Source: JANMCE01 sp031410595 | Lineage (GTDB): Bacteria > Actinomycetota > Acidimicrobiia > Acidimicrobiales > Ilumatobacteraceae | NCBI GenBank assembly: GCA_031410595.1 | Contig: JANNZM010000053.1 | Span: 1 to 64,000, forward strand | Reading direction: 5' to 3' | DNA length: 64,000 nt | Shown here: positions 1 to 9,093 of the stretch, in pieces | Numbering within the stretch: position 1 is the stretch's first letter | Layout: each line of letters opens with the position of its first letter | Position numbers and translations under genes: made by a program | The notes under the pieces: model-generated | What the model was told of the DNA's origin: nothing | The model's input: only the letters and a program-made list of their open reading frames with translations | Database searches by the model: none

Positions 1-2009
1 TACACGAACTGCTCCCACAGGGCTTGGGCGACACCCTGTGCGATACCGCCGTGCTGTTGGCCGTTCACCAGCATTGGGTTGAGAATGCGACCGGCGTCGT
101 CCACTGCAATGTGACGGCGGAGACGCACGTAGCCGGTCTCCATGTCGACATCGACCACGGCGACGTGCGAGCCGAACGGGAACGTGGCGTCGGACTGCGT
201 CACGTCGAGTTCGGCGCCAAGTGGTCCGTCATCTGACCAGGCCGCGTGCGCCGCCAACTCGGACCACGACAGCGCCGATGCGGGGACACCAGCCACCCCT
301 ACCTTGCCGTCGTCGTGTACAACGATGTCCTCGACGTTGGCTTCGAGGGCGGTAGCGGCCAATTGTTTGGCTCGTTCAAGCACCGCAACGGCTGCATGCT
401 GCACGGCGGTGCCTCCGAGTTGCAGCGAACGGGAGCCGCCGGTGCCCGAGCCTCGGGGCACCTCGGCCGTGTCGGACTGCACGAAGTGAATCTGGTCGAG
501 GGGGATACCGAGCTGATCGTGCACGATCATGGCAAACGACGTCGGGTGACCCTGACCATGACCCGACGTGCCCACACGGATGGTGGCATTTCCGTCGGGT
601 GCGATGTCGACGGCGCCGAACTCGCTACCGCCTCCGCCCGCCGTGATCTCTACGTAGGTGCTGATTCCGATGCCCATCTGCACCCGGTCGCCGCGCTTGC
701 GTCGCTCGGTCTGCTCGGCCAAAAGCGCGGTGTAGTCGGAGGCTTTCAGCGCAGTATCGAGCGCGAACTCATAGCGACCAACGTCGTAGGTGCGACCGGT
801 CAGGGTCGTGTACGGAAATTGTTGCGGTTGCAACAGATTGCGGCGACGCAACTCGGCCGGGTCGACGCCCAACTCGTCTGCTGCCAGATCCATGATGCGT
901 TCCAGTAAGCAGGCAGCTTCCGGACGACCCGCACCACGGAACGCGCCCATGGGTGTGGTGGTCGTGAGGGCAACGGCAGCGTCAATCGAGATCTTGGGGA
1001 TGTCGTACACACCTTGAGCCATGGCGACGGTAGGGCCGATAACCAGGTTGCCACCAAAGCCTGCGTAGGCGCCGGCGTCACCGACAACGCGGGCGCGCAG
1101 TCCGGTGATCTTGCCGGCGCGGGTGAAGCCCATTTCGACGTACTGCACCTGGCCGCGGCCATGGGGGAGCGCCTGCATGTTTTCCGTACGGGTCTCCACC
1201 CACTTCACCGGCCGTTCCAGCCGACGAGCCACGGCAACCGCCACGCTGTGTTCGGCTGTGACGCCAGCCTTGCCACCGAAGCCACCGCCGACGTTCGGGG
1301 TGATCACCCGCATCTTTTCGGGCTCGGTGCCAAACACGGCACACATCAAGCGTTGGAACACGTGCGGCATCTGGGTGGAGACATAGATGGTGATGTCGTG
1401 GCCGTTGCCGTCATCACCGGGCAGGACCGCAATGGCGTTGCCCTCCATCGGAACGACGGCGATGCGCTGATTCTCGAAGCGCCCTCGCACAACGACCTCG
1501 GCGTCGGCCAGCACGCTGTCACCTTGCGGATCACGAAAGCCGGCCATGAGATTGCCAACAAGCGTGTCGTACTGAGAGACAGCATCGGCCGCGAGGGCCG
1601 TTTCCATGTCGACCTGAGCCGGAAGGATGTCGTAGTCGACGATGACCGTCTCGGCCGCATCAACCGCTTCGGACTTGGTACGGGCGACCACGACCGCAAC
1701 CGGGTCACCCACAAAGTGAACCATCCCGGTGGCCAGCGGAGGTCGCTTGACCGCGTCGTTCGTCGCCATGAACGCATGGTGGGCTGGGATATTCAGATCT
1801 TCGGCCTTGAATACGCCGACCACACCGGGCATAGCCCACGCCTGACCCGTATCGATGGAGAGAATTCGGCCGAGCGCCACCGTCGAACGGACAAAGGAGA
1901 GGTGGAGCACACCCGAGAGATCAAGGTTGTCGATGTAGGTCGTAGCCCCCGTGAGGAAGGCGGGGTCTTCGAGGCGGATAACGGACGTGCCCAGGATCGA
2001 TGTAGCCAT
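1..2009 (-). CDS. Molybdenum hydroxylase large subunit, CoxL-like form II (partial, C-terminus off window)
   Basis: Large molybdopterin-binding subunit of the xanthine dehydrogenase / aerobic CO dehydrogenase family; about 669 codons are visible of a usual 760-800. The cofactor-loop motif GGGFGGK lies near residues 240-246 and the active-site loop reads AFRGAGR near residue 354. That is the form II (AYRGAGR) type, not the AYXCSFR loop of true CO dehydrogenase, so CO oxidation should not be assumed; aldehyde or another hydroxylase substrate is as likely. The N-terminal half is the usual ald_Xan_dh domain. Medium (FAD) and small (2Fe-2S) subunits are not visible here. The start ATG at 2009 is preceded by TAAGGT and six bases, so the mRNA is predicted to be leaderless. 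The gene is divergent from ridA. Confidence 0.9.
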   Translation of the reverse strand, partial: MATSILGTSVIRLEDPAFLTGATTYIDNLDLSGVLHLSFVRSTVALGRILSIDTGQAWAMPGVVGVFKAEDLNIPAHHAFMATNDAVKRPPLATGMVHFVGDPVAVVVARTKSEAVDAAETVIVDYDILPAQVDMETALAADAVSQYDTLVGNLMAGFRDPQGDSVLADAEVVVRGRFENQRIAVVPMEGNAIAVLPGDDGNGHDITIYVSTQMPHVFQRLMCAVFGTEPEKMRVITPNVGGGFGGKAGVTAEHSVAVAVARRLERPVKWVETRTENMQALPHGRGQVQYVEMGFTRAGKITGLRARVVGDAGAYAGFGGNLVIGPTVAMAQGVYDIPKISIDAAVALTTTTPMGAFRGAGRPEAACLLERIMDLAADELGVDPAELRRRNLLQPQQFPYTTLTGRTYDVGRYEFALDTALKASDYTALLAEQTERRKRGDRVQMGIGISTYVEITAGGGGSEFGAVDIAPDGNATIRVGTSGHGQGHPTSFAMIVHDQLGIPLDQIHFVQSDTAEVPRGSGTGGSRSLQLGGTAVQHAAVAVLERAKQLAATALEANVEDIVVHDDGKVGVAGVPASALSWSELAAHAAWSDDGPLGAELDVTQSDATFPFGSHVAVVDVDMETGYVRLRRHIAVDDAGRILNPMLVNGQQHGGIAQGVAQALWEQFV

Positions 2010-2015
2010 CCGCGG

Positions 2016-2021
2016 ACCTTA
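2016..2021 (-). promoter_or_regulatory. -10 hexamer of the CoxL-like gene
   Basis: TAAGGT on the minus strand ends six bases before the ATG at 2009, placing the predicted transcription start at the start codon. No good -35 is seen. Confidence 0.5.
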
Positions 2022-2064
2022 GGCCACGAGCGAATGGGCGTGCAGAGACGGGGGAGTCGAACGC

Positions 2065-2070
2065 TAAGTT
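2065..2070 (+). promoter_or_regulatory. -10 hexamer of ridA
   Basis: TAAGTT ends six bases before the ATG at 2077; a leaderless transcript is predicted. It faces away from the -10 of the CoxL-like gene, 43 bases apart. Confidence 0.5.
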
Positions 2071-2076
2071 GCCGGT

Positions 2077-2460
2077 ATGAACCGACAGATTGCTCCCGTT
2101 CATCTCGCCCCACCCGCAGCAAACTACGCGCACGCCATCGTTTCCATCGGCTCAGCCAAAATGCTGCACACCTCCGGTGCGGTCGCGACCCGAGCCGACG
2201 GAACAGTGCCCGACGATCTGGCCGAGCAAGCGCACGTGATCTGGGAGAACCTTCTGGCCATGCTGGACGAGGCCGAAATGGAGGTGGCCGACATCGTCAG
2301 CATCACCACCTACGTGGTGGTCGGCAACGATCTGAGCGTGGTGATGGCGGCGCGAGACCGGGTGATGGGCGAGCATCACGCTGCGTCAACCCTGGTGCCC
2401 GTGCCAGCGCTGGCGCAACCGAAGTGGAAGATGGAGATCGCAATAGTGGCTGCTGCGTAG
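2077..2460 (+). CDS. RidA/YjgF/YER057c family protein
   Basis: Small (127 residues) member of the Rid superfamily, trimeric proteins that hydrolyse reactive enamine/imine intermediates or have other small-molecule roles. The length and the pattern support the family: an N-terminal hydrophobic strand, SGAVATRADGTVP, a central helix, then SITTYVV and a C-terminal ALAQPKWKMEIAIVAAA strand. The canonical RidA active-site arginine is not placed with certainty, so I do not claim the archetypal RidA subfamily. The stop codon at 2458-2460 abuts the stop of the convergent DUF1003 gene with no spacer. Confidence 0.85.
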   Translation: MNRQIAPVHLAPPAANYAHAIVSIGSAKMLHTSGAVATRADGTVPDDLAEQAHVIWENLLAMLDEAEMEVADIVSITTYVVVGNDLSVVMAARDRVMGEHHAASTLVPVPALAQPKWKMEIAIVAAA

Positions 2461-3033
2461 TTACTCGCCGTTGTGGGAGGCCAGTCGTTCGCGAGAGGCG
2501 ACGATGGCGGCCTGCACGATCTCCTCGACGTGCTCGACATCAATGCCAAGTGCGTGCCCGATGTGCACCGACCAGATCTCGCCCCGCAGGTTGTTTTCGA
2601 AATCCAGTTCGGCGCGGAACTCCGATCGGGCCGCCTGCCGGTTCTGGCTGATCATCACGAAAGTGGCGAGGAAGATGGCCTCGAGACTCACGATCAGGGT
2701 GAGCAAACCGAACGGGAAGCGGTCGAAGTGAAAACCGAGGCCGGCGAGGCCAAGGTTGCCGAGCACCCAAACGCTGAACCAGGCGATGTGCACGTAGATG
2801 AAGCGCATCGAACCGGCGAAGTTGGTGATCTTGTCGGCGGTTTGATCCTCGGCCCGACGGAGCACGGACATGATCGAGTTTTCCGACCGGATGTGGGACA
2901 CCACCGGGCCGTAGACAAGGTGGTCGGTGATGCCATCGGCCTCGTCAAGGACGTTGCAGGCCGGGCAATGCTGGTGAGTTGGTTTCTCTTCCACCCGTCC
3001 AGAATGACAGGCTGGCCCGCGTGACTCCACCAT
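2461..3033 (-). CDS. DUF1003 family membrane protein
   Basis: 190-residue protein of the DUF1003 family, function unknown. A short N-terminal part carries a CPAC (CxxC) motif near residue 23, followed by a charged segment and two membrane spans (about residues 77-97 and 108-128), then the typical NRQAARSEFRAELDFE and C-terminal amphipathic helices. The ATG at 3033 has AGGAA six to eight bases upstream. A GTG at 2994 is the alternative. The chosen start lies inside the beginning of the divergent oxidoreductase gene, so each 5' end overlaps the other by about 13 bases. Confidence 0.85.
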   Translation of the reverse strand: MVESRGPACHSGRVEEKPTHQHCPACNVLDEADGITDHLVYGPVVSHIRSENSIMSVLRRAEDQTADKITNFAGSMRFIYVHIAWFSVWVLGNLGLAGLGFHFDRFPFGLLTLIVSLEAIFLATFVMISQNRQAARSEFRAELDFENNLRGEIWSVHIGHALGIDVEHVEEIVQAAIVASRERLASHNGE

Positions 3034-4040
3034 CGTCGTTTCCTGCGTTCATCGCCACCAAACAACTCGATACGGACGGCAAGCCCACGGCTGTTGTGCG
3101 CGGCGTGGGAGAGCTGGCCGCGGCCGACCTTCCAGCCGGTGAAGTGACCATCCAAGTGCAGTACTCAAGCGTCAACTACAAGGACGCGCTGGCAACAACG
3201 CACAACGGTGGCGTCAGTCGTCTCAACATGCTCGTGCCCGGCGTTGATCTTGCGGGCGTTGTGGTGGCCGTCGACGGTCCGGCGGGGGTGAAGGTGGGCG
3301 ACATCGTTCTGGCCCACGGCAACGACATCGGCACCGGGCGCCACGGCGGATACGCCTCCTTTGCTCGCCTGCCAGGCGAGTGGGTCATGCCCCTTCCGGG
3401 TGGTCTCACCGCCCGCGAGGCAATGGCAATCGGAACCGCCGGCTTCACTGCTGCGGCCTCCGTGCACGCCTTGGAGAACGCCGGGTTGCAGCCGTCAAGC
3501 GGGCAGGTGCTCGTGACGGGTGCAACCGGCGGCGTGGGTTCCACCGCGGTCGGCATCCTGGCCCGACGCGGCTATGACGTGATTGCGTCGACCGGCAAAA
3601 CCGATCACGACGACTTCCTCCGCGAACTCGGCGCTTCCGACATCATTCGCCGTGACGAGACGAGTGCGGAGTCAAAGCGACCGTTGGAATCCGAGCGATG
3701 GGCCGGCGCTGTTGATTGCGTCGGCGGCACCACCCTTGCGTATGTGTTGCGTACCCTCAAGTACGGAGCATCGGTCGCTGCGAGCGGATTGACGGGCGGA
3801 ACGACCATCCCGACGACGGTATTTCCGTTCATCCTTCGTGGCGTCAGTCTGCTCGGCATCGACTCGGTAATGATCCCCATGGGCATGCGGCAGGACATCT
3901 GGCATAGGTGTGCCACCGACTTGAAGCCGATCGGCGTCGACGGCAGTTTGGTCACCGAAATCGGCCTGGACGGCCTTGAATCGGCCCTTACGGCCATCTT
4001 CGCGGGAGAAACGACCGGGCGGTACGTCGTAAAGCTGTAG
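3021..4040 (+). CDS. Zinc-free quinone/acrylyl-CoA reductase-like alcohol dehydrogenase (YhdH/AcuI family)
   Basis: MDR-family NADPH-dependent oxidoreductase of the YhdH/AcuI group (339 residues; family usually about 325-335), which reduces acrylyl-CoA or other enoyl substrates. It shows the N-terminal SVNYKDALA segment typical of the group, a GroES-like fold, and the Rossmann motif VTGATGGVGS near residue 165. Zinc-binding cysteines are absent, as expected. GTG 3021 is preferred because the protein then starts MTPPSSFPAF; TTG 2979 in the same frame is possible. The dienelactone-hydrolase-like gene follows 39 bases later and may be co-transcribed. Confidence 0.85.
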   Translation: MTPPSSFPAFIATKQLDTDGKPTAVVRGVGELAAADLPAGEVTIQVQYSSVNYKDALATTHNGGVSRLNMLVPGVDLAGVVVAVDGPAGVKVGDIVLAHGNDIGTGRHGGYASFARLPGEWVMPLPGGLTAREAMAIGTAGFTAAASVHALENAGLQPSSGQVLVTGATGGVGSTAVGILARRGYDVIASTGKTDHDDFLRELGASDIIRRDETSAESKRPLESERWAGAVDCVGGTTLAYVLRTLKYGASVAASGLTGGTTIPTTVFPFILRGVSLLGIDSVMIPMGMRQDIWHRCATDLKPIGVDGSLVTEIGLDGLESALTAIFAGETTGRYVVKL

Positions 4041-4079
4041 CTTCTCGATTTCACCCCTACCGCACCAAGGAGTCCCCCG

Positions 4080-4766
4080 ATGGGAACGACGATCAAGCTT
4101 ACGGCCGCCGATGGCCACACCTTCGACGCGTACCGCGCCGATCCACCCCGCACCTCGAAGGGCGGCATCGTGGTGGTCCAGGAGATCTTCGGCGTGAATG
4201 CCCACATGCGCAGCGTGTGCGACTTTTACGCCAGCAAGGGCTACACCGCCATCGCGCCGGCCGTGTTCGACCGCGCCCAGAAGAACTTCGAGGCTGAAGT
4301 CTCACCCGACTCGATCGCCAAAGGCAGCGCCATGGCCCGGTCGCTCGATTCGGCCAACACGCTTGCCGACATCCGAGCCGCAGCGGACGCAGTACGAGGC
4401 CCCCAACGCGGCGCCAAGGTCGGCATCGTCGGCTACTGCTTCGGTGGATCCATGGCTGCGGCTGCGTCCATCCATTTGTCCGACGTGTTCGCGTCGGCGG
4501 TGGCGTACTACGGCGGTGGTGTTGGCGACATGCTGGCGGCGCAGCCGAAGATTCCGTTGCTGTGCCACTTCGGGAAGAAGGACGAGTACATCCCGTTGAA
4601 GACCATCAAGAAGATTCGGGCCGCTTGGACCACCGCCATCGTGCACGCCTACCCGGCTGAGCATGGGTTCAACCGGGACGGCAGCAGCAATTATCACCAG
4701 GCGTCGGCCCGCAAAGCGCAGAAGCGCAGCCTCGACTTCTTCGCGCTCACCCTCAGCCAGCGCTGA
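4080..4766 (+). CDS. Dienelactone hydrolase family protein
   Basis: 228-residue alpha/beta hydrolase of the dienelactone hydrolase (carboxymethylenebutenolidase) family. The Cys-Asp-His triad is visible: Cys120 in GYCFGG, Asp168 in KKDEYIP and His195 in AEHGF. The upstream EIFGVN segment, which supplies the family's conserved Glu, is also present. The start has a strong AAGGAG site eight bases upstream. A specific substrate cannot be deduced; the neighbouring reductase suggests general small-molecule catabolism. Its last 14 bases overlap the 3' end of the convergent Gfo/Idh/MocA gene. Confidence 0.88.
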   Translation: MGTTIKLTAADGHTFDAYRADPPRTSKGGIVVVQEIFGVNAHMRSVCDFYASKGYTAIAPAVFDRAQKNFEAEVSPDSIAKGSAMARSLDSANTLADIRAAADAVRGPQRGAKVGIVGYCFGGSMAAAASIHLSDVFASAVAYYGGGVGDMLAAQPKIPLLCHFGKKDEYIPLKTIKKIRAAWTTAIVHAYPAEHGFNRDGSSNYHQASARKAQKRSLDFFALTLSQR

Positions 4767-5769
4767 GTCCGCGCCACAGCTGCAATGGTGTGCGGTCGCG
4801 TGGCCCTGCAAAGGGCACCGCGACCGACGTCGAGCCGTTACCCGCGCTGGCGTACGCCGCGCAGAGGACATCGAGAACCAACCGGCCAAACGTCGCGTCC
4901 AGCGCGGGTCGGCGGCCGCTGGCAAGATCGCCGGCGAACGAGCGAAGTTGTGCCATGTAGCCGAGAGTCTCGAGCTGGGTCGGTGAGAACTTGGCGCGGG
5001 GGAGCGCGACCGTATCGCCGTTGTGCTCCACTGATGCCGTGGGAAGCAACTCGGCGCGCACCACGCCAGTCGGCCCCGAGACCTGCGCATCCCACAGGGG
5101 CAACTCGGCTCGCCAGCTCACGGCAACGTTGGCCCGCAGCCCGGTGTCGAACAAAAGGGTGACGGTGGCGGCTTCATCCGATCGGTGATCGGAACCCGCC
5201 TCTAACGTTGCTGTCACATTGGTAACCCGTGCACTGCCGGCGAACAAGAGGGCCAGTGCAATGGGATGGGCACCGAGATCGAACAGAGCGCCGCCACCCC
5301 ACTCGGGCTTCAGAAACGTCCCGTAGGTCGGCCGGGGTCCGGCGGTGCGGATCTCGATGTAGCTTGGCGCGCCGATCGACCCAAGTCGTCCGAGCATCGC
5401 TTGCACGGCCGGGCAGTGCGCAAGGTTCTCGGCGTAGGCCAAGCGGCCGTCGGTGTCGGCTGCCACGAGTCGGTCGGCGTCGGCCAACGTGGTTGCCAAT
5501 GGCTTTTCCACTAGCACCCCCGCCCCCGCGGCAAGTGCGTGGAGCGCATCGGCTACGTGTCGGCTCGGTGGCGTGGCCACCACCACGATGTTCGCGCCGG
5601 CTGGCAGCTCGGCATATACCACGGCCCGACCGCCGAACTCACGGGCCTTGGCCTCGGCGTGCTCTGCGGTGCGCGACGCAAACGCCCGAACGTCGATACC
5701 GAGGGCTTTGGCCGCCATGGCGTGCATGGGTGTTATCCAACCAGCACCGGCAAACGCGAGCGAGACCAT
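4753..5769 (-). CDS. Gfo/Idh/MocA family oxidoreductase
   Basis: NAD(P)-dependent sugar/inositol-dehydrogenase-like protein (338 residues). It begins LAFAGAGWITPMHA (Rossmann GxGxxxxxH form), has the catalytic-lysine signature VEKPLA near residue 95, and the substrate-domain signature GGGALFDLGAHP near residue 180. ATG 5769 is chosen over an in-frame upstream start at 5829 because it lies four bases after the stop of the LLM gene at 5774 and leaves the Rossmann strand at the extreme N-terminus. It is probably an operon with that gene. The substrate is unknown. Confidence 0.87.
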   Translation of the reverse strand: MVSLAFAGAGWITPMHAMAAKALGIDVRAFASRTAEHAEAKAREFGGRAVVYAELPAGANIVVVATPPSRHVADALHALAAGAGVLVEKPLATTLADADRLVAADTDGRLAYAENLAHCPAVQAMLGRLGSIGAPSYIEIRTAGPRPTYGTFLKPEWGGGALFDLGAHPIALALLFAGSARVTNVTATLEAGSDHRSDEAATVTLLFDTGLRANVAVSWRAELPLWDAQVSGPTGVVRAELLPTASVEHNGDTVALPRAKFSPTQLETLGYMAQLRSFAGDLASGRRPALDATFGRLVLDVLCAAYASAGNGSTSVAVPFAGPRDRTPLQLWRGLSAG

Positions 5770-5773
5770 GTGG

Positions 5774-6703
5774 TCAGGTGCCGGACAGTTGGGCAACAAC
5801 CGGCGCGATGTTGTCGATATCGTCGGCACCGACGATCACATACGAGAACCCCCAACGTTCGCGACGCTCGATGAGATCCTGCGCGATTTGCTTGGTGGTG
5901 CCGATGATGGCGAACGGAGAGGCAAGAAGCTGTTCGGTGGTGAACCCAAACATGGCGGCGAGCTTCGCTGCCCGCTCGTCTCGGTCACTGCACACCTTTA
6001 CGAAGAACGTGCGAACGTTGAATTCGATCTGATCGAACCGGTCACCTGCGGCGTGCTTGACCCAGCCGATCTTTTCATCGACCGCTTCGGGCGTCATGGT
6101 GGCAAGCGCCTCAGCGTTGACCTCGCCATGGGCCAAGGTGCCGTTGATGCCGACGATGTCCGCTTCACGTCCGGCGATGGACAGCACCCGCCTGCCGCCG
6201 CCTCCGATGAGAAATGGTGGCCACGGTCGCTGCATCGGCTTGGGTAGACCGTCGAGATTGGTGATCGTGTAGTGATCGCCGTTGTAGCTGCAGGCACCCT
6301 CGGAGAACAGACCCTTCATGACGCGCAACGCCTCTTCAAAGCGGCTGACGCGCACGCCATTGGCGTCGAACCGCATGCCCGCCGCGTCGTAGTCGGTCCG
6401 CATCCAACCGGCCCCGAGTCCGATTTCCACTCGACCCTCGGACAGCAGGTCCATGGTGGCCAGTTCCTTGGCCAGCACGACCGGATGTTTGTAGTCGTTG
6501 TCCCAGACCAACGCGCCAACACGCAGCGTGTTTGTGGCCTCAGCAGCCGACATCAGCGCAGGAACGGGCGCCAGTTGATCGTTGAAGTGATCGGGCATGG
6601 TCAACACGCTGTAGCCGAGCGATTCGACCTTGCGCGCCTGCTCGCGCCAGACCGTGGCGGACGAAGCGACGGATGCCTGAACACCAAATCGAAAAGGACG
6701 CAT
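5774..6703 (-). CDS. LLM class F420-dependent oxidoreductase (TIGR03621-like)
   Basis: Luciferase-like monooxygenase-fold enzyme (309 residues), resembling the actinobacterial family of predicted F420-dependent oxidoreductases known as TIGR03621. Supporting segments are FRFGVQAS at the N-terminus, the DHF after strand 2, LSEGRVEIGLGAGWM near residue 90, and FLIGGGGRRVL near residue 165. Coenzyme F420 or FMN is the likely cofactor and the substrate is unknown. A CAGACT hexamer ending six bases before the ATG suggests a leaderless mRNA. The gene is divergent from the penicillin-binding protein. Confidence 0.87.
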   Translation of the reverse strand: MRPFRFGVQASVASSATVWREQARKVESLGYSVLTMPDHFNDQLAPVPALMSAAEATNTLRVGALVWDNDYKHPVVLAKELATMDLLSEGRVEIGLGAGWMRTDYDAAGMRFDANGVRVSRFEEALRVMKGLFSEGACSYNGDHYTITNLDGLPKPMQRPWPPFLIGGGGRRVLSIAGREADIVGINGTLAHGEVNAEALATMTPEAVDEKIGWVKHAAGDRFDQIEFNVRTFFVKVCSDRDERAAKLAAMFGFTTEQLLASPFAIIGTTKQIAQDLIERRERWGFSYVIVGADDIDNIAPVVAQLSGT

Positions 6704-6709
6704 CGGTGC

Positions 6710-6715
6710 AGTCTG
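6710..6715 (-). promoter_or_regulatory. Possible -10 of the LLM oxidoreductase gene
   Basis: CAGACT ends six bases before the ATG at 6703. The first base departs from TANNNT, so this is weaker than the other leaderless candidates. Confidence 0.35.
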
Positions 6716-6755
6716 CCACCAGTTCGCCCGCCGAGACCGGTAGCGTTTGAGCGTT

Positions 6756-9050
6756 GTGCGATCTCTCCTGCGTCTCCTCGCCGTTGTTCTGGTAGCCGGA
6801 TTGGGCCTCGCTGCCCTCGGCGTAGCCGCTGCTCCCGACCTTTCTCAGATGGCGACCGCGTTTCACGGGGAAGCCAATCCGCTGCCGCCGTTCGCCGAAT
6901 TGGCCCAGCGCTCGCTGGTGTTCGACGCCAATAAGAACCAGATTGATGAGCTGCGCGTCGAGAACCGCGAACCATTCAAGCTGGCCCAGGTTCCCCAGGT
7001 TGTCATCGACGCCGTTATCGCCACCGAGGACGCCGGTTTCTACGAACACAAAGGTGTGAACGCCAAGGGCATCTTTCGAGCCGCCCTGGCCGGCATCAAC
7101 TCGTCCTCCGCGGTGCAGGGCGGATCCACCATCACCCAGCAGTTGGTGAAGAACGCACTGGTCGGTTCGCGCCGTGACGCCAACCGAAAAATCCTCGAAG
7201 CTGCCTATGCGGTTCGACTTGAGCGTGAGTGGACCAAGGACGAAATTCTCGAGCGTTACCTCAATACGATTTTCTTTGGGAACAACGCCTACGGACTTGA
7301 GGCCGCGGCCGAAACCTACTTCGGGAAGACCGTTGGTCAGCTCGACAAGTTCGAAGGCGCGTTCCTGGCCGGCCTCATTCGCAACCCTGTCGGCTACGAC
7401 CCGATCCAGCGCAGTGATCGTTCGAAGGGCCGATTCAAAGAGGTGCTCGACCGGTTGGTCAGTACCGGCAAGATGCCCAAGGACGAAGCAGACGCCGCGA
7501 AATTTTCTTGGCAGGTGCCGGACCGTCTGCAACGTTCGGCGGCCCCCTTGAAGGCCACCACCTACTTCACCGCCGAGGTCCGCAATCAGCTGTTGCGCAA
7601 GACCGATATTCTGGGCGCCGACTACGACACCCGTTACCAGCGCCTCTTCCGCGGTGGTCTCAAGGTGTACACCACCTACGACGCCAACATTCAACAGATG
7701 GCCGAGCAGGCCCGCACCGACCAGATGCCCGACACCGGTGGTCGTTTCGACGCCGCCATGGTGTCGCTCGAAACCAAGACGGGTGCGGTGCGTGCGATGG
7801 TTGGCGGTCGAGACTTCCGCACGTCCGAAGTGAACCTGGCGCTCACACCCCGACAGACCGGGTCATCGGTGAAGGGCTTCATCACCGCAGCGGCAATGAA
7901 CGCCGGCATTCAGAACAACGATGTCATCGACGGCACACTGCCCTGCACCTGGACCTTCCCCGACAAGAGCCAGCCCGATTTCACCGTCAGCGACGGCGTC
8001 TCGAACGGCTACGGCACCATCGAGAAGATGACGTGGGACTCCATCAACTGCGCCTATATCCGCCTCTACCTTGCGGTGGGCGGTACTCGGGTGATCTCGC
8101 TCATGCACGAGTTGGGGGTGAAGGGAAAGCTGGACGACCTCTTCAGCTTCGCTATCGGCGGCAACGAGATCAGCCCCATGGACATGGCCGCCGGATATTC
8201 AACCATTGCCAATGAAGGTATGCGTCACGATCCGTTCATGATCGAACGCATCGAAGATCGAGACGGCAAGGTCATCTACCAGCACAGTGATTCGGGCAAG
8301 CAGGTCATCGAACCCGGTGTCGCCGACCGTACGGTCGACATCTTGAAGGGTGTCATCCGCCAGGGCACGGCCACGCTTGGCAAGCTGGACGGTGACTGGC
8401 CGGCTGCCGGAAAGACCGGTACCTACGACAAGGACAAGCACGCCTGGTTCGTTGGTTTTACCCGCCAGTACACGACTGCGGTCTACATGGGGAACCCGCT
8501 GAACCCCAACGACGAGATGCGCAATGTGCCCGAGTTCAAACGTTTCCAAGCCGTGCACGGCGGTACGTATCCAACCCTGATCTGGAAGCAGTTCATGGAG
8601 GGGGTGCAGGCCAACCAGGAACCGGAGGACTGGCCAAAGCCGCCGGACAACCCGCGGCAGTACGCGCGGGTGTACGCGCCGTTCCAGGACTGTTTCGCCA
8701 CGTACGCAGCGGGAACGCCCGACCCGGAAGCCGAGCCAGACGCTGCGCCGCCGCCCGGCTATCTCGTGGGTGCCAACCCGAAGCTCAACCCCGTTGCCAC
8801 CGACCCCAACGACTTCACCGGACCCGCCGCAACGGTGCAGGGCTGGATGAGCACGTACGCCTGCAAGCGTGGCCTGCCTGCGCCACCCAAACCGAAGCCG
8901 AAGGCAACCACCACAACGGTTCCCGGTCAGACCACCGTTCCCGGTCAGACCACGGTGAAGGGAGCCCCCGCCCCAGCCTCGTCTGTGCCAGCCGCACCGA
9001 CCACGGTCGCCAAGCCAGCCCCCGCCCCAGTGACCACCGCCAAGCCGTAG
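6756..9050 (+). CDS. Class A penicillin-binding protein (transglycosylase/transpeptidase)
   Basis: Bifunctional peptidoglycan synthase of 764 residues. After one N-terminal membrane anchor comes the GT51 domain with catalytic Glu91 in ATEDAGFYEH, the GGSTITQQLVKN motif and the RKILEA motif. The transpeptidase domain has Ser370-Lys373 (SSVK), the SIN triad at 429-431 and KTGT at 553-556. A Pro/Thr/Ala-rich tail of about 60 residues, with tandem VPGQTT units, ends the protein and probably lies in the cell wall. GTG 6756 is preferred over TTG 6747 because a TAGCGT hexamer ends directly before 6747. PASTA domains are absent. Confidence 0.92.
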   Translation: MRSLLRLLAVVLVAGLGLAALGVAAAPDLSQMATAFHGEANPLPPFAELAQRSLVFDANKNQIDELRVENREPFKLAQVPQVVIDAVIATEDAGFYEHKGVNAKGIFRAALAGINSSSAVQGGSTITQQLVKNALVGSRRDANRKILEAAYAVRLEREWTKDEILERYLNTIFFGNNAYGLEAAAETYFGKTVGQLDKFEGAFLAGLIRNPVGYDPIQRSDRSKGRFKEVLDRLVSTGKMPKDEADAAKFSWQVPDRLQRSAAPLKATTYFTAEVRNQLLRKTDILGADYDTRYQRLFRGGLKVYTTYDANIQQMAEQARTDQMPDTGGRFDAAMVSLETKTGAVRAMVGGRDFRTSEVNLALTPRQTGSSVKGFITAAAMNAGIQNNDVIDGTLPCTWTFPDKSQPDFTVSDGVSNGYGTIEKMTWDSINCAYIRLYLAVGGTRVISLMHELGVKGKLDDLFSFAIGGNEISPMDMAAGYSTIANEGMRHDPFMIERIEDRDGKVIYQHSDSGKQVIEPGVADRTVDILKGVIRQGTATLGKLDGDWPAAGKTGTYDKDKHAWFVGFTRQYTTAVYMGNPLNPNDEMRNVPEFKRFQAVHGGTYPTLIWKQFMEGVQANQEPEDWPKPPDNPRQYARVYAPFQDCFATYAAGTPDPEAEPDAAPPPGYLVGANPKLNPVATDPNDFTGPAATVQGWMSTYACKRGLPAPPKPKPKATTTTVPGQTTVPGQTTVKGAPAPASSVPAAPTTVAKPAPAPVTTAKP
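8919..8954 (+). repeat. 18-base tandem repeat, two copies, in the PBP tail
   Basis: Two near-identical 18-base units encode VPGQTT twice in the wall-facing tail of the penicillin-binding protein. Copy number could vary between strains. Confidence 0.8.
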
Positions 9051-9093
9051 CCGCTGGTCACTCGCGCGCCACCACCTCTTTCATGCCAAGCTC

